Source: Membranipora membranacea (taxonomy: Eukaryota; Bryozoa; Gymnolaemata; Cheilostomatida; Membraniporidae). Taken from it: 64,000 nucleotides of DNA. The DNA lies in the NCBI GenBank assembly GCA_914767715.1, contig OU612066.1, forward strand, positions 10,609,001 to 10,673,000. Reading direction: 5' to 3'. Both the position numbers and the translations under genes were made by a program. Shown piece after piece: positions 11,206-24,994 of this stretch (the first letter of the stretch is position 1; every line of letters starts with the position of its first letter). A model generated the notes under the pieces. That model saw only the letters and a list, made by a program, of their open reading frames with translations. It searched no databases and had not been told where the DNA came from.

Positions 11206-12759
11206 GACTGCAAATGATCACTCTAAACTTTTACCAAAACAGAGCTGCTCTAGTCGCCCTTTGCCAACAACAAAATATAAAATGGTACATGTAGCCTACA
11301 GGGGTGTGAACACAACCATCATTTACCAAAACCCAGAGTGCCCGACACACGGAGCAGCCGACAGATCTACTTCTGTAACGGTTTAAAAATGTCAAACAGC
11401 TGGTTATAGCAACCAAATCAATGAGACCTGTGTTGCCACATTTGCCCCGGAGCTTGTACCTGCGTGACTAGATCATGCTGGCAAAGCAATCGATTGAAGT
11501 GGAGATAATGCTGGACTCCTTTCGCCACTTAGATCTGTACAAGGTATAGGCACACACACACCGAAATCAAATTTAAATAGAATCACCTGTACAGTTTCCC
11601 AATGTATGATAAAAAGAAGTAGAAATGATGTCATTTACTCGATGTTTGTTGGTGGTGGACAACAGCTAAAATGCTCATCAGAATTTTCCCACACTATGAT
11701 ATGGAGTTAAGATGAGGTCAGCACAATAAAAAAGGAGATATCATTGGCTGCCAGCAATCCTCGCAGAAACCTTGGAAACATTATTTGGGAGGCCCAGAGC
11801 ATTCGCCCAAAGAAAATTGCTGTTTGATACTTTTTGCTGTTTCCTCCTTTACTGAATGAGTAATTAGCTTATAATATATAAGACAATAGCAGGCTTTTTG
11901 ATCTAGATTAACACTCCACTTAGCCTGTCATTTCAAATCTTCATTATGGGGATGAGCAATGCTCTTAAGTGACATTCAATAGTTATGCTAAGTCACCAAT
12001 TTATTTATAATGTTCCTCTGACTCTAAACCCAAGGACAGTAATTCGAAAGAATAGCTGTGACGTACACAAAACATATAATAATGAATAAGAGCACATCCC
12101 CGCAGCAGGTGCCCTCTGCACTTTTGACAGCTGGTGGTAACAGTGACACTGGTGATACAGACAAGCCATGTTCCCACTGTCAGCATTAGGAAACATAATG
12201 ACCATGACCAAGGCCGAATATTTCTCAACCACTTGCTAATTTTACCACCACCCACAAGTCCACCAGTTAATGACTAAGTATTTATAGGCTGGACAGCTAC
12301 AGCTTATATTTAGATAGTGAAGCTAACCAAATTCCACCACATCATATCTCGAGAGGCTCCCAATCACCACATGTATAAAGACTGCCCACCCATAGCAAGT
12401 ACATAAAATGCCGTCGGCAGCAATTGCCCAATGGTTTTACCTATTGTAAGACCAGTGAGTGTTATGTAAAGTTATTACTGGAGCCTCATAGAGCAGCATT
12501 GTAAAAAAGAAATCCCAAGAGTGATGATTATCCCAAAGTAAAATTCAAAATAAAATGATCAAAGTGAATTGTTCATGTCATGCATTAAACATCAGAGCAT
12601 TTATCATCAGGACACAACCATGTTCCCATTATGCTGGCAAGATGTCATAAAACCGCAAACTCCAAGTAAGACATCGCAGATTCAAACTTGTTAACGCCTA
12701 TGACTTGTTTCAGCACATTTCTTGCACAAATGTGAATCAGTCTTCTACAGGGTTTAGAG

Positions 12760-12820
12760 TAGCCGTGTCATGCGGCCACTTTTTTGTTTTAATAAAAAAA
12801 TGGTCGCGTGACAAGGCTAG
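12760..12820. repeat. Imperfect hairpin, GCGGCCACT type
   Basis: TAGCCGTGTCATGCGGCCAC pairs imperfectly with GGTCGCGTGACAAGGCTA around an A/T-rich loop. Arm sequence and layout resemble the hairpin at 15728-15791, suggesting a related short foldback. Confidence 0.45.
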
Positions 12821-13112
12821 TTTTGAGACTCGTATAGATTAGCTGGTACCACATAACAAACCCTTATCCTGTGTTAAATATATACATCAAAGCCATGAGC
12901 ATGTCACACTGAGCAGTGAGTTAGCCTACATAATATCAGCAAACCACTCCACAAGCTCACATGATGTTATTAGATCTGACATTACCTTCGACGAAACTGT
13001 CGAGAAGATCGCCTGAAGGATATAGGAGAGAACAGGACATATGATAAATTTAAATATGAGCTGGGGGAGAAGTAGGTGTGGTTAATGAATGTGAAGACAA
13101 TGTGCTACGCAT

Positions 13113-13228
13113 CCCATTCCCATAATGCAGCAGTTGTTTCAACATTGCTACACGATCACAACCGCATATTGGTTCTATGCGTCCGTTTGAGATCAAGCTC
13201 ATTGAATACATTGCATTATGGGATATGG
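13113..13228. repeat. Inverted repeat ending CCCATAATGCA
   Basis: CCCATTCCCATAATGCA (13113-13129) and TGCATTATGGGATATGGG (13211-13228) are inverted repeats separated by about 80 bp. This is a possible small MITE; no target duplication was identified. Confidence 0.4.
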
Positions 13229-14546
13229 GCAAATTATCTCCTCTTACCTTGAGCCCCGCTCACTACCACTATCCGTGTTGGTTAGCGTTGGTTGGAGACT
13301 GTGACATGCACAGGTACAAGACATGGTGCTGATCTAGATGAGCACTGGATCACTGAAGCATTTACACTTATATCCACAAGAGAGTTTAAATCTTACGAAA
13401 ATTAACTCCTCATTACTGCGTTAAATGATGACAGCAAATTGAATGTGGGCGACTAGCCAATTCTCTCCTAGTCGTCTGTTATTAACGTGACAGCATTGGC
13501 AGCACTGTGAAAACCATCCTACTGAGTTGCCGCTGCTGCTGACACAGTGTGAGTGAAAACTTAATGATAAATAATATTCATCGGCCTGTTTAAACTCTTA
13601 CTTTTCATAATTATTCTGATACTGTTTCAAGTGCAGAATATTGACTAATGTTAACTAACAGCACAGCATAAAAATCGAAGAGATGGAAGGGAATTAATAG
13701 ATGGCTTTTGTACGCTTTTAATGTAATGTTATTGTAATGGATTATTACTCATAGAGTTGTACGTTGATTTTTGCTTTATATAGTCAGTGTCAGGAAGCGG
13801 CCAAACATTTTGCTCCATTATTGACTCTAGCTTTGTTGAGACAGAAAGAAGGACAAAAAGAATTAACCATAAATGTTGTGTAGCTTGGGCAAAATGTCAC
13901 ATCATCACATTATTTAAGTAATAATGTACTATACTCTCGTCCCATCCAAGAAAACTACACTACAACACTACATAGAATCATACTAATGCCCCCTCCCCCT
14001 CCCCTGTGTACCTCTGATATTTTTAAACATATTTCCGAAAATATTTGGGTCAACAACCAAGTGTTATGTGTAGGGTCTACTGAGATCAATATTATGATAG
14101 ACAATAAATTATAGTTTGAATCATTGATTTTAATAGTGGTCAAATAGAATTTTTTATATCAGATCTTTATCCCGGATACAAAAATTTCTTGAACATTTTG
14201 TGACCGTGAAACAACCCATGAATTCTACTTATGAAATTCCCCTAAATTGTATGGAGCGAAGTTTGCCAATTCCGCACCTACAACATTCAGTACTCACAAG
14301 CAAACCCTGAATCATTGGGCATAGCACGGTATCATTTTTTGGCCAGATTAATTTATCTTGATTGCCAATGAACGAGCTTTGCAGCGAAACAACAATCATT
14401 TAAATACCAATTATAGTTTTATGCATATCCTGCATGATATTCAGACAAAATGGAAATTCATAACGCTGAAGTACCAATGTAAAAACTACAAACAAAGTTC
14501 ATTTCTGAGGAAACCATGTCAGAGTTCATGTTCTGACTTGATCACA

Positions 14547-14628
14547 AAAAACTACAACAAAAAAACAATAACAACAACAGCACCAATGGCAGCAATGGCA
14601 ACAACAACAACAAAACAACAACAACAAT
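14547..14628. repeat. CAA-rich microsatellite
   Basis: Imperfect runs of CAACAA/ACAACA are interrupted by CCAATGGCAGCAATGGC. The apparent ORF through it is low-complexity and not considered coding. Confidence 0.75.
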
Positions 14629-15727
14629 AGAACCAACCAAATAAGCACGCTTCAATCAATCAGTAGTACTATATAGCACACAAAGTTGTTAGCCCAGAAT
14701 AGTATGCTATGGTCTCACCTGCGATCAACTTTACAAAGTTCTACCATAACGCCACTGACACTGTGCTACTCTGCTTTGCCCACGCTGTCCACCTCCTATG
14801 ATCATGTGATTTTCAAACAAACTAACCAGTCATCACGCCATCGACCGAGTAAAAATAACGGAGAAACAAACCGATCAAACCTGAATTATGCATTGGAGCT
14901 GTCCTAATCAAAAAGACATAAAACAGCATCTGCTTTGCGGCGTCTCAGCGAATGAGTGAAGCCCTCAGACGTAAGTCACACAGTCAGCAACAATTATTTT
15001 TGTACTTTGAGCCAAAAATCAGCCTGTCCACCTACAACAGGAAGCCTAATTTTGTGTCAAGAGGCTGCGAGCGATTAAGAGTAATTAACTCGGACTATAA
15101 ATAAACAATACAAAGATTGAGAATATACATAAGAGATATAAAACTATAATAAACTGGAAAAAACGCTATCATAGATGAAGCTAGAAAAGTTTCATAGAAA
15201 AGCTCACCATCTTTGCAACTGAAGCAAGTGGTTGTATATCCCTCTTTTTGAGGAGGACCTATGCTTTAGAGAGGTAGTTTTTGCCGAATACATGGCAGCA
15301 AGAAGCAGGACCTTCCATCTCATACAGATAGCAAGAGTTTTATGATCCAGTTCAATCCTTAGTATATCCTACCAGCCTTTCTAGCTATGATATGGCCTGA
15401 GTGATTTGTTTGTGAAACTAGAACACTATACTTGAGTCACATCAGGACTTATTCATCCTGACACACTAAATAATACTTGATTTCTAGTACAGGAATTAGA
15501 GTAGTTCTCGCTAATTGGGATTTAATTGTTACACCCTCAGGCCTTGGTGAGAAGGTCCAATTATTGCCATCTGATGATTATGGATGTAATGTTTTGCCTC
15601 TACTTTGAGTACATGGTCAGGTCAATGCACGGCATGAGCTGAAGTATTGGTATCCTTGCCACAAACATCTTGCCTGGGTCGGAATTTGTATTTTCAATTA
15701 AGTAAGCCCCATGGGAGGGGCAAGTAG

Positions 15728-15791
15728 CCCTGTTCACACGGCCACTGGTTTTGGTTTGGCCAAAAAAAAACCAGTGGCCGTGTGAACAGGG
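15728..15791. repeat. Perfect 25-bp hairpin
   Basis: CCCTGTTCACACGGCCACTG plus TTTT is exactly complementary to the right arm at 15767-15791, with a 14-base loop GGTTTGGCCAAAAA. Such perfect pairing suggests a recent foldback insertion or strong selection on the structure. Confidence 0.7.
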
Positions 15792-16056
15792 TTAAGGGGT
15801 AAGAACGAATCCGCTGATGGTGTAACGAAACTGAAATATAAAGCTGCAATATTATCTTTTAAGCTGTGAGGTCTCCTGTGGTAGGGAATTAAAATGTGTC
15901 ATGAATACGGTGTCAGCAATACCCCTCTGTGTTGATGGTGCTGGAATTCCCGATCAACAATCAATAATCAGGTTTTCCAACCCAATGTACAAACTTTTCA
16001 CATGAGAATAGAGAAGACAAATCCGATCAAGAATGCATCTTTTGAGGAACTTTGAC

Positions 16057-16086
16057 CAGGGAGGGTGATTCATCCCACCCTCCCTG
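16057..16086. repeat. Short foldback, CAGGGAGGGTG type, second copy
   Basis: CAGGGAGGGTG pairs with CACCCTCCCTG-like right arm (CCACCCTCCCTG). It has the same arms as the hairpin at 1657-1686 with a different loop. Confidence 0.55.
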
Positions 16087-18491
16087 CTTCAACTACATTC
16101 GATAACTCATGCATAATGATATATTGTGGACTTTAAAATGCAGGGGTGACAATTTGATCAAGGCCAAACTCTCCACTTATATACCTATTTTTTTTGTTTG
16201 GCATGCATAAACACATCTTTTTCAAAGGTATGTGAAAAATTGCAAGACTTTCTGCATGCAAAAAAGGCATACTATACTGGTAGACAGGCTTATGTCATTA
16301 CCAAAATTAATCTACCATTATAATCCTTTAATTAACTGGCAAACTTTCAACAGCACCAAACAAGATAACAAGACTGCTGTCCTTCATAGGAGGGGGATTG
16401 TTTAGTAGAACTAGGTTTCCAAGTCATTAACACCACCATACAACAACCTGTCAGACATAATCTAGCGTGAAGCATTCTGTATCTGACCTTCAGTGGTTGG
16501 TGATGGCAACCTCATTTGTGGACTTTCGCGGCGAAAAGGGTTCTTCAACCGCTCTTACGATGATGTTGCACATACAGAGGACATCTTATATCTTGAGTCT
16601 TTATTATGTGACAAACAGAATACGAACCAATGCCCAATAACTCTGAAGGCAGAGGCTGGCATCATATACTAGACCAAACTAACCAACCCCGCTAAACAGA
16701 CAAGCTTCGTTCTGCTAAGAAAATATCAAGTTTATGGTTCCCTACCAAACAATTACTGGATTAAATGTAACACCGGAGGAAATATAAGCTTGAAACAAAT
16801 TGATATAATTGTTAAAGATAATAAATTCACCTTTTATTGTCCATCACACTACTCCCCAGCCAGAATGAGCATTATTTATGGTGAAAGCTTCGTTGTTTGT
16901 CAGATGGTTAGTCGAAACACCTCTAACTTAACACAAATTAAACCCTTCTGAAGCTTAGCCAGCCAGCTCAGCATGTCATCTCGCAACGTCGGACAAGTGA
17001 GAGTAAATTAGAGGTTTTTTGTACAAGAGGAATGGTAATTAACTTGTCATCACTGACTGCACCAGGTCTCACATCAACATGTTTTGTACTTCTAATAACA
17101 GCTCACCTGCAGGGCAAAAGCGGCTTACCCTCAATTTCCATCTACATACTAAAATTACCGCTTGTAGGGGTCTGAAAATAATTCAATCTATACTGTGACT
17201 GAAGCAATCAAGCCCTTCTCAAGACTTCTATCGCCAAAATCTAATCCACAACGCTGATCCACAAAAGCCTGAATGTGACTACAGCACACAAAACACCACA
17301 ATAACTTACCGTCTATTATTGCTGGAGAACTGAGATACTCTAGATAAAATATTTTTAGAGGATTCATATCGTCTGAAGCGATTAGTTTTTGTTGGTATAG
17401 GCCAGAAACTGCCTTCCATATTTGATCGCGATATATTTAAAATCCAGTTTAGCTTAGTTTAGGTTTATGTGACTTGCTTCGGATATCCTCTTAATCTGCA
17501 GCTGACAATGCAATTGTATCTTCCGGACACAAAGTTCAATACAGCGCTGTGTATGATGACATGCGCACAGTCTCGGAGAAGATACATATTTGAAGATTTG
17601 ATAATTATCAGAGCTCCTATTGATCTCGACATTACCAAGCCAAAGGAGGAATGCCCATAAACATTGCATGCATTATTGTATCATTCATGGCTTTACCATT
17701 ATTACAACTAATCAGTGCTTTATGTAATCAGCGTGGTATATCCTCTATAGCTAGCCTGTGCACCCAATCTTTACAAGGGGCTGCAAGATCTGATCTTCTT
17801 ACTTTCTCGTCAGGGGCTATGTAATGCGGGAGAAGCATAGTCTACGAAAATGATGGTGTTAATGGCGATTAACTGTATCAAAATGTACATCCGAAGATTT
17901 AATTAGTGAGTAACCGCGGACTGGGACTGATCAAATATAATTAGGAGAACACACTTGGGTTTTGATGATCGACATTAACATACTATATAAATACACTAAA
18001 ACGTTTGCAGTATGAGTCGTAGCCCTATCAATGAAATTGGAATTGAGCCATGTGCTTTAACTTTCCTCTGCATCGGTCTCATATTAAAATTGATGGAATG
18101 AAACTGTGATATTTGCTGGTTTGTGACTATTTTACAGCTAGGAACTGACAACCTTTTTAGTCTTTGACATGTTAGCCCATAACACATCATATTGCATGTA
18201 TAATAAATCATATAAATCATATTAATGTAATTCCACTCTGGTTATAACTCTAGGCTGCAGACTGTAGGCTGTTCCATTACTTGTTATGATGATAATGATT
18301 GTCTACACTGGGAATTCCACAATCCTTTACCGGAGGATAAATCCTGTTTTATAGCCTAATCTGACATATAGTGACAAGTGATATAAGCTGTAATACCCTA
18401 TGATCATGTAGAATTCCTAGGTTTTGAGTCACCATGGAATTGTAGGTATTTACCAAAGTAGATAGTAATAAAATGCTTGCAACATCTTACA

Positions 18492-18519
18492 ACAGAGTAA
18501 GGATATATCCTTACTCTGT
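18492..18519. repeat. 28-bp perfect palindrome
   Basis: ACAGAGTAAGGATA followed by its exact complement TATCCTTACTCTGT, with no loop. Function unknown. Confidence 0.8.
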
Positions 18520-18705
18520 GATAGTACAAAGAATACTGATCACAGCAATAGGCACGCTGGAAGATGAAAAACATCACAGCTCCGGTGTACCATCATATCG
18601 TCGCAACAGAAGTCATATGAAACTTAATCTCAACCACCCAAGAGTATATAAGATTTTTAGGTAGAGAGGTCAATCCCCGGGTCGTTAACACTGTCTGTCT
18701 CTTAC

Positions 18706-18824
18706 CTTGATTCTAAAGCATGAATAACCTCTCTGATGTGCCGAGTCCTGTTGTTTTTTCGCCTCTTGGCCTCGGCCATGGCCTCTTCCCACCGCCTTTT
18801 CGCTTTTTTCCGTTTATCACCCAT
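18706..18824 (-). CDS. Candidate first coding exon of an unidentified gene (basic N-terminus)
   Basis: ATG at 18824 opens 39 codons: MGDKRKKAKRRWEEAMAEAK, then a basic RRKNNRTRHIREVIHALES, ending with two bases of a codon before donor GTAAGA (18705-18700). The segment is clearly more GC-rich than its AT-rich surroundings and has the codon texture of a real exon: Lys/Arg-rich, probably helical, with a possible nuclear localisation signal. Downstream on the same strand, two small stretches keep phase 2 with acceptor and donor sites: 17339-17310 (30 nt, VSQFSSNNR) and 13012-12986 (27 nt, RSSRQFRR). I do not recognise the family and found no 3' end. The first exon is fairly likely, the micro-exons much less so. 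Confidence 0.45.
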
Positions 18825-21800
18825 AGTCTCACAATTGTGTAAGTATTACCAACCAACGCAAAGACAGATAATTTTCACCCTCTTGCCACCATACTGATCA
18901 TGAGAGTGTTTTCTCAGGTATGAAATGGGTGCCAAATGTTTGTCGTACAGACTCGCATTTTGCATGTCTGCCCTCGTTGCTATGGTTTCCATAAAATTTA
19001 TCAGGGATTAAAGGTTAAGTTAATTTGTGATCACTACGACACTAGATGATATTAGATCTAACAAATCATATTTTGTAATTTCGCCACCCTACCATATCTT
19101 TTACCAGCCAATTAGGCTACCATACTTGGTTGTCACAACACACAAAATTAAAATGGAAGAGGCTGATCGGTTGTGCAAACAAGCACATGTGAAGCTGAAG
19201 TGTGGCAACTTTTTTCCGAATAAAGATTGGACGCCAAGGAGCTCCGTCTCATTTTATTTCAAAAGTTTTACACTTAGTAGTATTTCCTTTTGATCTCAGA
19301 ATTCCAGATAAATCTCAGACGGAGTGGATTTTAAGGATACTACTTTTGTAATAGGATGTTATTGTGGTTGTAATCTAAGTTATAATCACCATAACTGACC
19401 GCCATGGACCAGGTCAGTCATGTACGCAAGGAACTCAGATAAATATGGAGACACTGTAGCCAATGACTATGACATGACACTCCCGCTGTTCCCTGTCCAC
19501 AGTAACTCAAGCGTGAAAACAGAGTGTTTTCATTTTAGGCTGATGCGCTCGCTTGCTCTGTTTTTATAAGATTACAATGGAGCAATGGTTTCTTTCTGCA
19601 GACATAGCCTCCCTTATTTCAGATTTACCCAAGAATGGTTCATGCAAACCTCTTGATTTTTTTCATGTGTGTTACAAGGACATATGTGCCACAGTCTAGG
19701 CATTTATTCATGCAGTCAGTCAATGGATTTTGCAGTTATATCTGATTTAGTGGCTAACATTGCTTTGTGAGATGAGTAAGACTAGGTACACACAATACTA
19801 GATTGCCCTTACATCAAACAAATGTTTCCTATGACCAACAGTCATTCTAAGCTGACCAAAGGAAGGTGTCAGATTAATGTAGTTTGTCATTCACAAGCTG
19901 AAAACTAAATAAAAACAGCCCAAAAACAGCCTTCTTTTCTCCCTCCCCCTCTGACAAAATCTTTTTGTGAACCATGAAAATAATCATACTACCAATCACC
20001 TCAATCAAGATATTTACTTGAGAACATTTGCTCCAATTTAAGAGGTAAATAATGGGTGAATGATGGGGCCTTTATTTTAGATTGAGGTTAGCATTATAAC
20101 ATGAAAACTCAGGTCCATACTCTAGTACTCAACTACATCAGTGAAACTCCACCCATAATCTCAGCTATCACATAGTTAACCTACCGGCCGTTTAGTCGCT
20201 GACAAAACAGTAAGTGGTAAGATCACCACAGTTGCATTTACAACACCTTCCCTTGGTAGTCAAACTCTATGATATGGCCAATGTCACTTAGTTGATCCTA
20301 CAGTGTACTTTGTAGTTTTACCAAATCTTGCAATAAGATCCTACGCTATCCTCCCGAGTAAGATCCATACTGACTCGATACTTAAAAATTTGAATTAATT
20401 TTCAAAGAAACTGATCTGTGCATTGACATAGACTGCACTTATTCAGTAATATGGATAGTCAATGATTAGATGTGCTGAGTAACTGTGGTGCACAAATGGA
20501 CAAGATTTGATGCCACAAAACAGAAAGCTTCTCCAAGTCACCCACTGCTAACACATATCAATACTACTCTTTAGGAGGCTGTCAAATTCATTTGGATTTA
20601 TTATCACCCTGAAGACTGAAATAACTAGATAACAAATTTATTTACATGGATCTACTTTAAGACATGTAAATACTAGTTTTTGATGTAAAGAGAACAGTTT
20701 ATCTAAATAAGTCTTGTGTGTCAAAACATCTTAAAGTTTGTAAAATTTGCTTTAAAAAATCCTCAAAACTCAAAATCACTCATTAGTAATCATCACATGA
20801 CTTTGGTTTTTACATCATTGTGATGCCTGAAATGTCTAGATCTAAAATATTTTTATTTGAAGTTTCAGTGAAATTTGGAAATACATAATTTTCATGAAAA
20901 ACAAACAGGCTACCTGTGTAAATTTTGAATTTCCTATTTAAATTCTATTGAAAGCCACTAATCATAAAGCCCATAATTGAAGCGTAACACTCGTTTTCAT
21001 GCGGCCTGCTTGCCTATTCAACTGAAGACCGGAGTTTGATAGGAGTGTCATATCTTAGTACTTATAATCTTTGCTGTAGCTACTTGTAGCCGTGCAGCCG
21101 TGCATTTTGCATCATGAATAGTGACATCAACACTCTGCCATGTTCCAATGGTTCCAATCCTGTCGTTATAATATATAGATGGATTTTTCTTCTTACAAAT
21201 AAATAAGAATATGATTGAGGCTTTCACTCCTCGTAATTATTTCATGAAGTTTACAACTTTGATCTCATAATGATATTTTACACCTTCGTAGAATATCTAT
21301 AATTGGCTGCTTGTCTGAAATGAAGTTGGCTAATTGTAAAGAAATAAAAGTAAATTAAAAAGGCTCAGCAATTAATGGGTCTGACTGATGTGCTCAAATT
21401 GGCCATTATTTTGAGCAATTTTAATAATATTAGGAAAAGTGCTAATACCTGTTTACCTCATTGCCTTAAATTTTCTCATTTAGCTGCTATTTTCCCAGGG
21501 GTGGCAGGACTTGGAACCCCGGGTATCCTACTACAGGCTGCACTGCGCTGCTGGATTGATGTGAAAACCTGACATAAACACATTCTGTGTGTTAATTGAT
21601 CTATGATTCCACCAGTATATTTAACAAGTCAGGGCAATTTCTCCTATTAATGACGACTTAGCTGTGCAAGAACCTCGCCAATCAAACATATGTTGTGGTT
21701 GATGGATAAAACATGATATTGTAATGTTGAGAGTGTTTCATTATGGAAACATTGATTGAGTCGATAGATTTACTTACAAAAATACTTAGTGCTAGTGCCG

Positions 21801-24800
21801 ATTAATTGATAGTATAAGTTTAGATCAAGTTTAATCCCGTTCCCTGCATTCCAGTTGCTCCCTTCCACTGCGTGTCCATTGGATCAGCAGCAATTCCAAA
21901 TGCAGGCAAATGGACCAAACTTGGTCTAGTAAACATTGTACAAAGTTATAATTAGATTATAATAAAACCCAAAATATATGAAGCTGTGAGTTATCTTCAC
22001 ACACATACATACTTGGCATGCTCCATTTCAAAAGATGTTTTTGTGTAATTTAAATACATTTTAATAGCCCTCTAATATTTTTCCTGCCTCCATCAACACC
22101 AATCAAACTTTAATTATCTACAACTTGTAAACTGATTTATAATCAGTCTAATTTATAAGATTAATATTTTAATGTGATCAAAGTGTTAATAAAATGAGAG
22201 AGGAGAGTAGAGGTGCTTCGATCTTGCATGAATAAACTGAATTATTGAAGAGAGATGCCAAAAAACTGGAACTATTGCCATTATTAAAATAATCAGATCT
22301 CTAAGTTTAACCTAGTAACAGTCCTTTATCATTGTTGACAAACAGTCCTGTGAAGATTGCGTGTAAGGTAGGAAAAAGAACCAATCTATCTTTGAGTCGT
22401 ATTTGACTAAGTCACTGTAAATAGTGTTTACTGATGCCTCGTATGTCACAACATTGGTAATCATAATTATGTGCTGCTGTGTAGACTCTAACACTTTCAA
22501 TCACCAGATTAACAGCTAAACTAAGGGCTGGGAAATTGGAACTGAAAACATACACAAAAACCCACAAAGGTTGAAATTCTGGAAGCAATATGTATGGCAA
22601 TTGCATTTAACGACTCAGCACATAGAAGATTAGACAAGGATGAGGCACACGTAATCTCACCATGAGGGTTGAGAGCTTCCTCCGCTGCTTGTATTTCCCG
22701 CTGACGCCGAGGTAGCGAGTATAGTACTGTACATCCTATGTCCGCTTGTGTCCTCCACTAGATCACGTCTGTAGAGTCAGTATAAAACTCTGCAGCTGAA
22801 TCTGCCACAGGACTGACGTGTAGCTGTAAGCCTGTCGTGTAGGTGGACCTTAGGAATACCTTGATTGTGCTGATTGTTCAAGGCCAAGTTGTTGGCTCCA
22901 GCCTCTGTCCAGCCTTATTTGATCGTGTATCCTGGTCAATTTGATTGACCTTTTTGGCTTGACATTTGATTGTTCTCACCGCTGACCTGAGCTTGATCGT
23001 TTTTAGATATAATTCCGAGGTTTAAGAGCTTTTCACAAGCAGGTACTGTAGTATGTTTCCTGGGTTTTCACCTGAGGCTGGAAGCGTTATTGATTGCCAT
23101 GTTAGAACAAACTATGATTTCTATTTACTCTTTGAATACATACATCCTGGCATATCCTGTAATAAGCAACATAACTCGATACAGCAGCTAAGCGTGAGGA
23201 AAACTACAACTCTCACCTGAGAGTGCCCCTTTAGAGAACAACTTGACTAAGTGCTACAAACAAACTATAACATCAAATGGTTCCCCCTAGTCTACATCCT
23301 GTCTATAAAATATCTAACTTTGTACTTACAGTTTGTTATTACCAAGGTAGAATACCTGAGATGTATTTGTTTGCTATTTGACCTGATCTAAATGAGGTAG
23401 TAGAAGTTTTTAGCGTGTTTGGTACATAGAGAATAATATCTTTATGGGGGCGCCAGCAGTATTGGTCTGATTACTTGTGAGTTGTTTTGCCTTCTTCAGA
23501 GCATATTGATTTGTTTATGGATGATGACTGAATACAAAGTCACTAACCGTGTATCTATAATGTCAAGTTAAATCTAAACTTTTCAGATTCCTAAACTTTA
23601 AAACTATTCATACGAGAAACCGATAGATACGAGTGATTTGTACTGAGTTTTGCTCACCTTACTACTTGAGAACTGTGTTTGGGTTTAAGTTCAGTCGTCG
23701 GCTGTTATATACCTGTCTAGCACCAACTAATCCAATTTAAAATAGCTGTAATGTTTGGTCGGCTATTATTCAAACTGTCCCAGGTGTCACTCTCTTTTAG
23801 AAGCCAATTAAATGACTTTCCCAAGGGAGATAACTTTGCAATTGCAGCGATTGATCCACCCGTTTATTTATTCATAAACCGATCATGTTTAGCGGTGTTA
23901 AACTCTCATCCAGGTTGATTAAATTGGGATTTTAACAGCGCGCCTGAGAATTCCCTAAACGTTTTGATGGGTGCTGCACGCCCACCTACGGAGTTCAGCG
24001 ATTTTCTGTTTGAGTATTTCTGAGTATTTCTACATGAAAGATCACAACAGCTGATTTGTCTTCTTTGATGCTCCACACAGTTCAGGTTGCTCAATCATTA
24101 CTGAGTAGGCTCTCTATCATGCTGCCCTATATCGCTGCCGACAACATCAGAGTATTGCATTGACTTATATCAAGTTAGATCAGACCTCTCGGGATACAAA
24201 TGCAGGGAAAAATTTCAGTTTGATAGACAGCAACTCACAGTTTGTCCGAGTTAATGATGCTAATTACAAAACTAACATCTCATCAACCAAAAACACTGTC
24301 TAAACAACACTCATACCTAGAGGAGGCAGCCGAATATCTCAATGTTGTACAGTGTGTTTATCTAGTTTACAACTGAAAGGCCCTACAACTAATTTTTTTT
24401 CAACAAATCATTATTCTGTTTAACAGATCTAACAGCGGAGGTTGAATTATAATACTAAACTATATATAATTCAGTGTACGGTCAAATATACTCGCACATA
24501 TTTTGCAAATCTTTTACTTCTAGCTAAATATTCAGTTTTGATGAAAAAAATATTTTGCAAAAAAGCATCCTTTAAAAGGTAACACAGGTTATCTGCTGTT
24601 GACTGTCTCATGTACTTTAACTCAAATTATAAAAAAATTATTAGTCTGCTTTGGGTCCCTCGAGAGGAAGTCTTAAATAAGAGGCATGGTCATTACATCC
24701 CTCAAACTTTTGTTTACAGTATTCTAGTCAGACGATAGTTCGCCCTTTCAAACTTTTATGTTGAAAATTCCCAGACAACTTGCAAAGCTGGGCTACCTGC

Positions 24801-24994
24801 TCAATATACAACACTAGGCCTAGGGTCTCGATACAAACTCTTGAAAAAATAATCCCAGGTGACACATTTGGAGCATTTGGTACACTGCATTGACCTTGAC
24901 TGATTTACAATCAACAATGGCAAGCAACCAAATAACGGTCTCAGAAGAATACACTCTCATACATAGTTATATACAACCCCAGCCCTATTCATGG
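18825..24994. other. Region without a recognised gene between the 18.8 kb exon and the carrier gene
   Basis: It is mostly AT-rich with no coding exon I can defend. Two weak hints: a minus-strand stretch ending at donor 22661|22660 that reads SLPRRQREIQAAEEALNPHG, and a plus-strand ATG at 19153 reading MEEADRLCKQAHVKLKCGNF. Neither has enough flanking support. It contains MITE family A copy 2 (21821-21928). Confidence 0.4.
21821..21928. mobile_element. MITE family A, copy 2
   Basis: It starts TAGATCAAGTTTAATCCCGT and ends with the complement, CAAATGGACCAAACTTGGTC plus TA. Internal arms carry CCTGCATTCCAGTTGCT against GCAATTCCAAATGCAGG. The outer arms match those at 26028-26155. Confidence 0.75.

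Larger units (their letters stand above)
11206..18705. other. Long region upstream of the Kv coding start
   Basis: No clear multi-exon gene was recognised. It is likely to contain the 5' UTR/promoter of the channel. It holds several hairpins (12760-12820, 13113-13228, 15728-15791, 16057-16086), a CAACAA microsatellite and two possible minus-strand micro-exons (17339-17310, 13012-12986) discussed with the exon at 18706-18824. Confidence 0.4.

Noticed and set aside
14358-14630. 90-codon ORF ending in Thr/Gln runs
   Set aside because: Low-complexity CAA microsatellite; no splice or family support.
19153-19293. Possible first exon MEEADRLCKQAHVKLKCGNF resembling a SNAP-type N-terminus
   Set aside because: Resemblance is weak, no usable donor follows the conserved-looking part, and no further exons were found.
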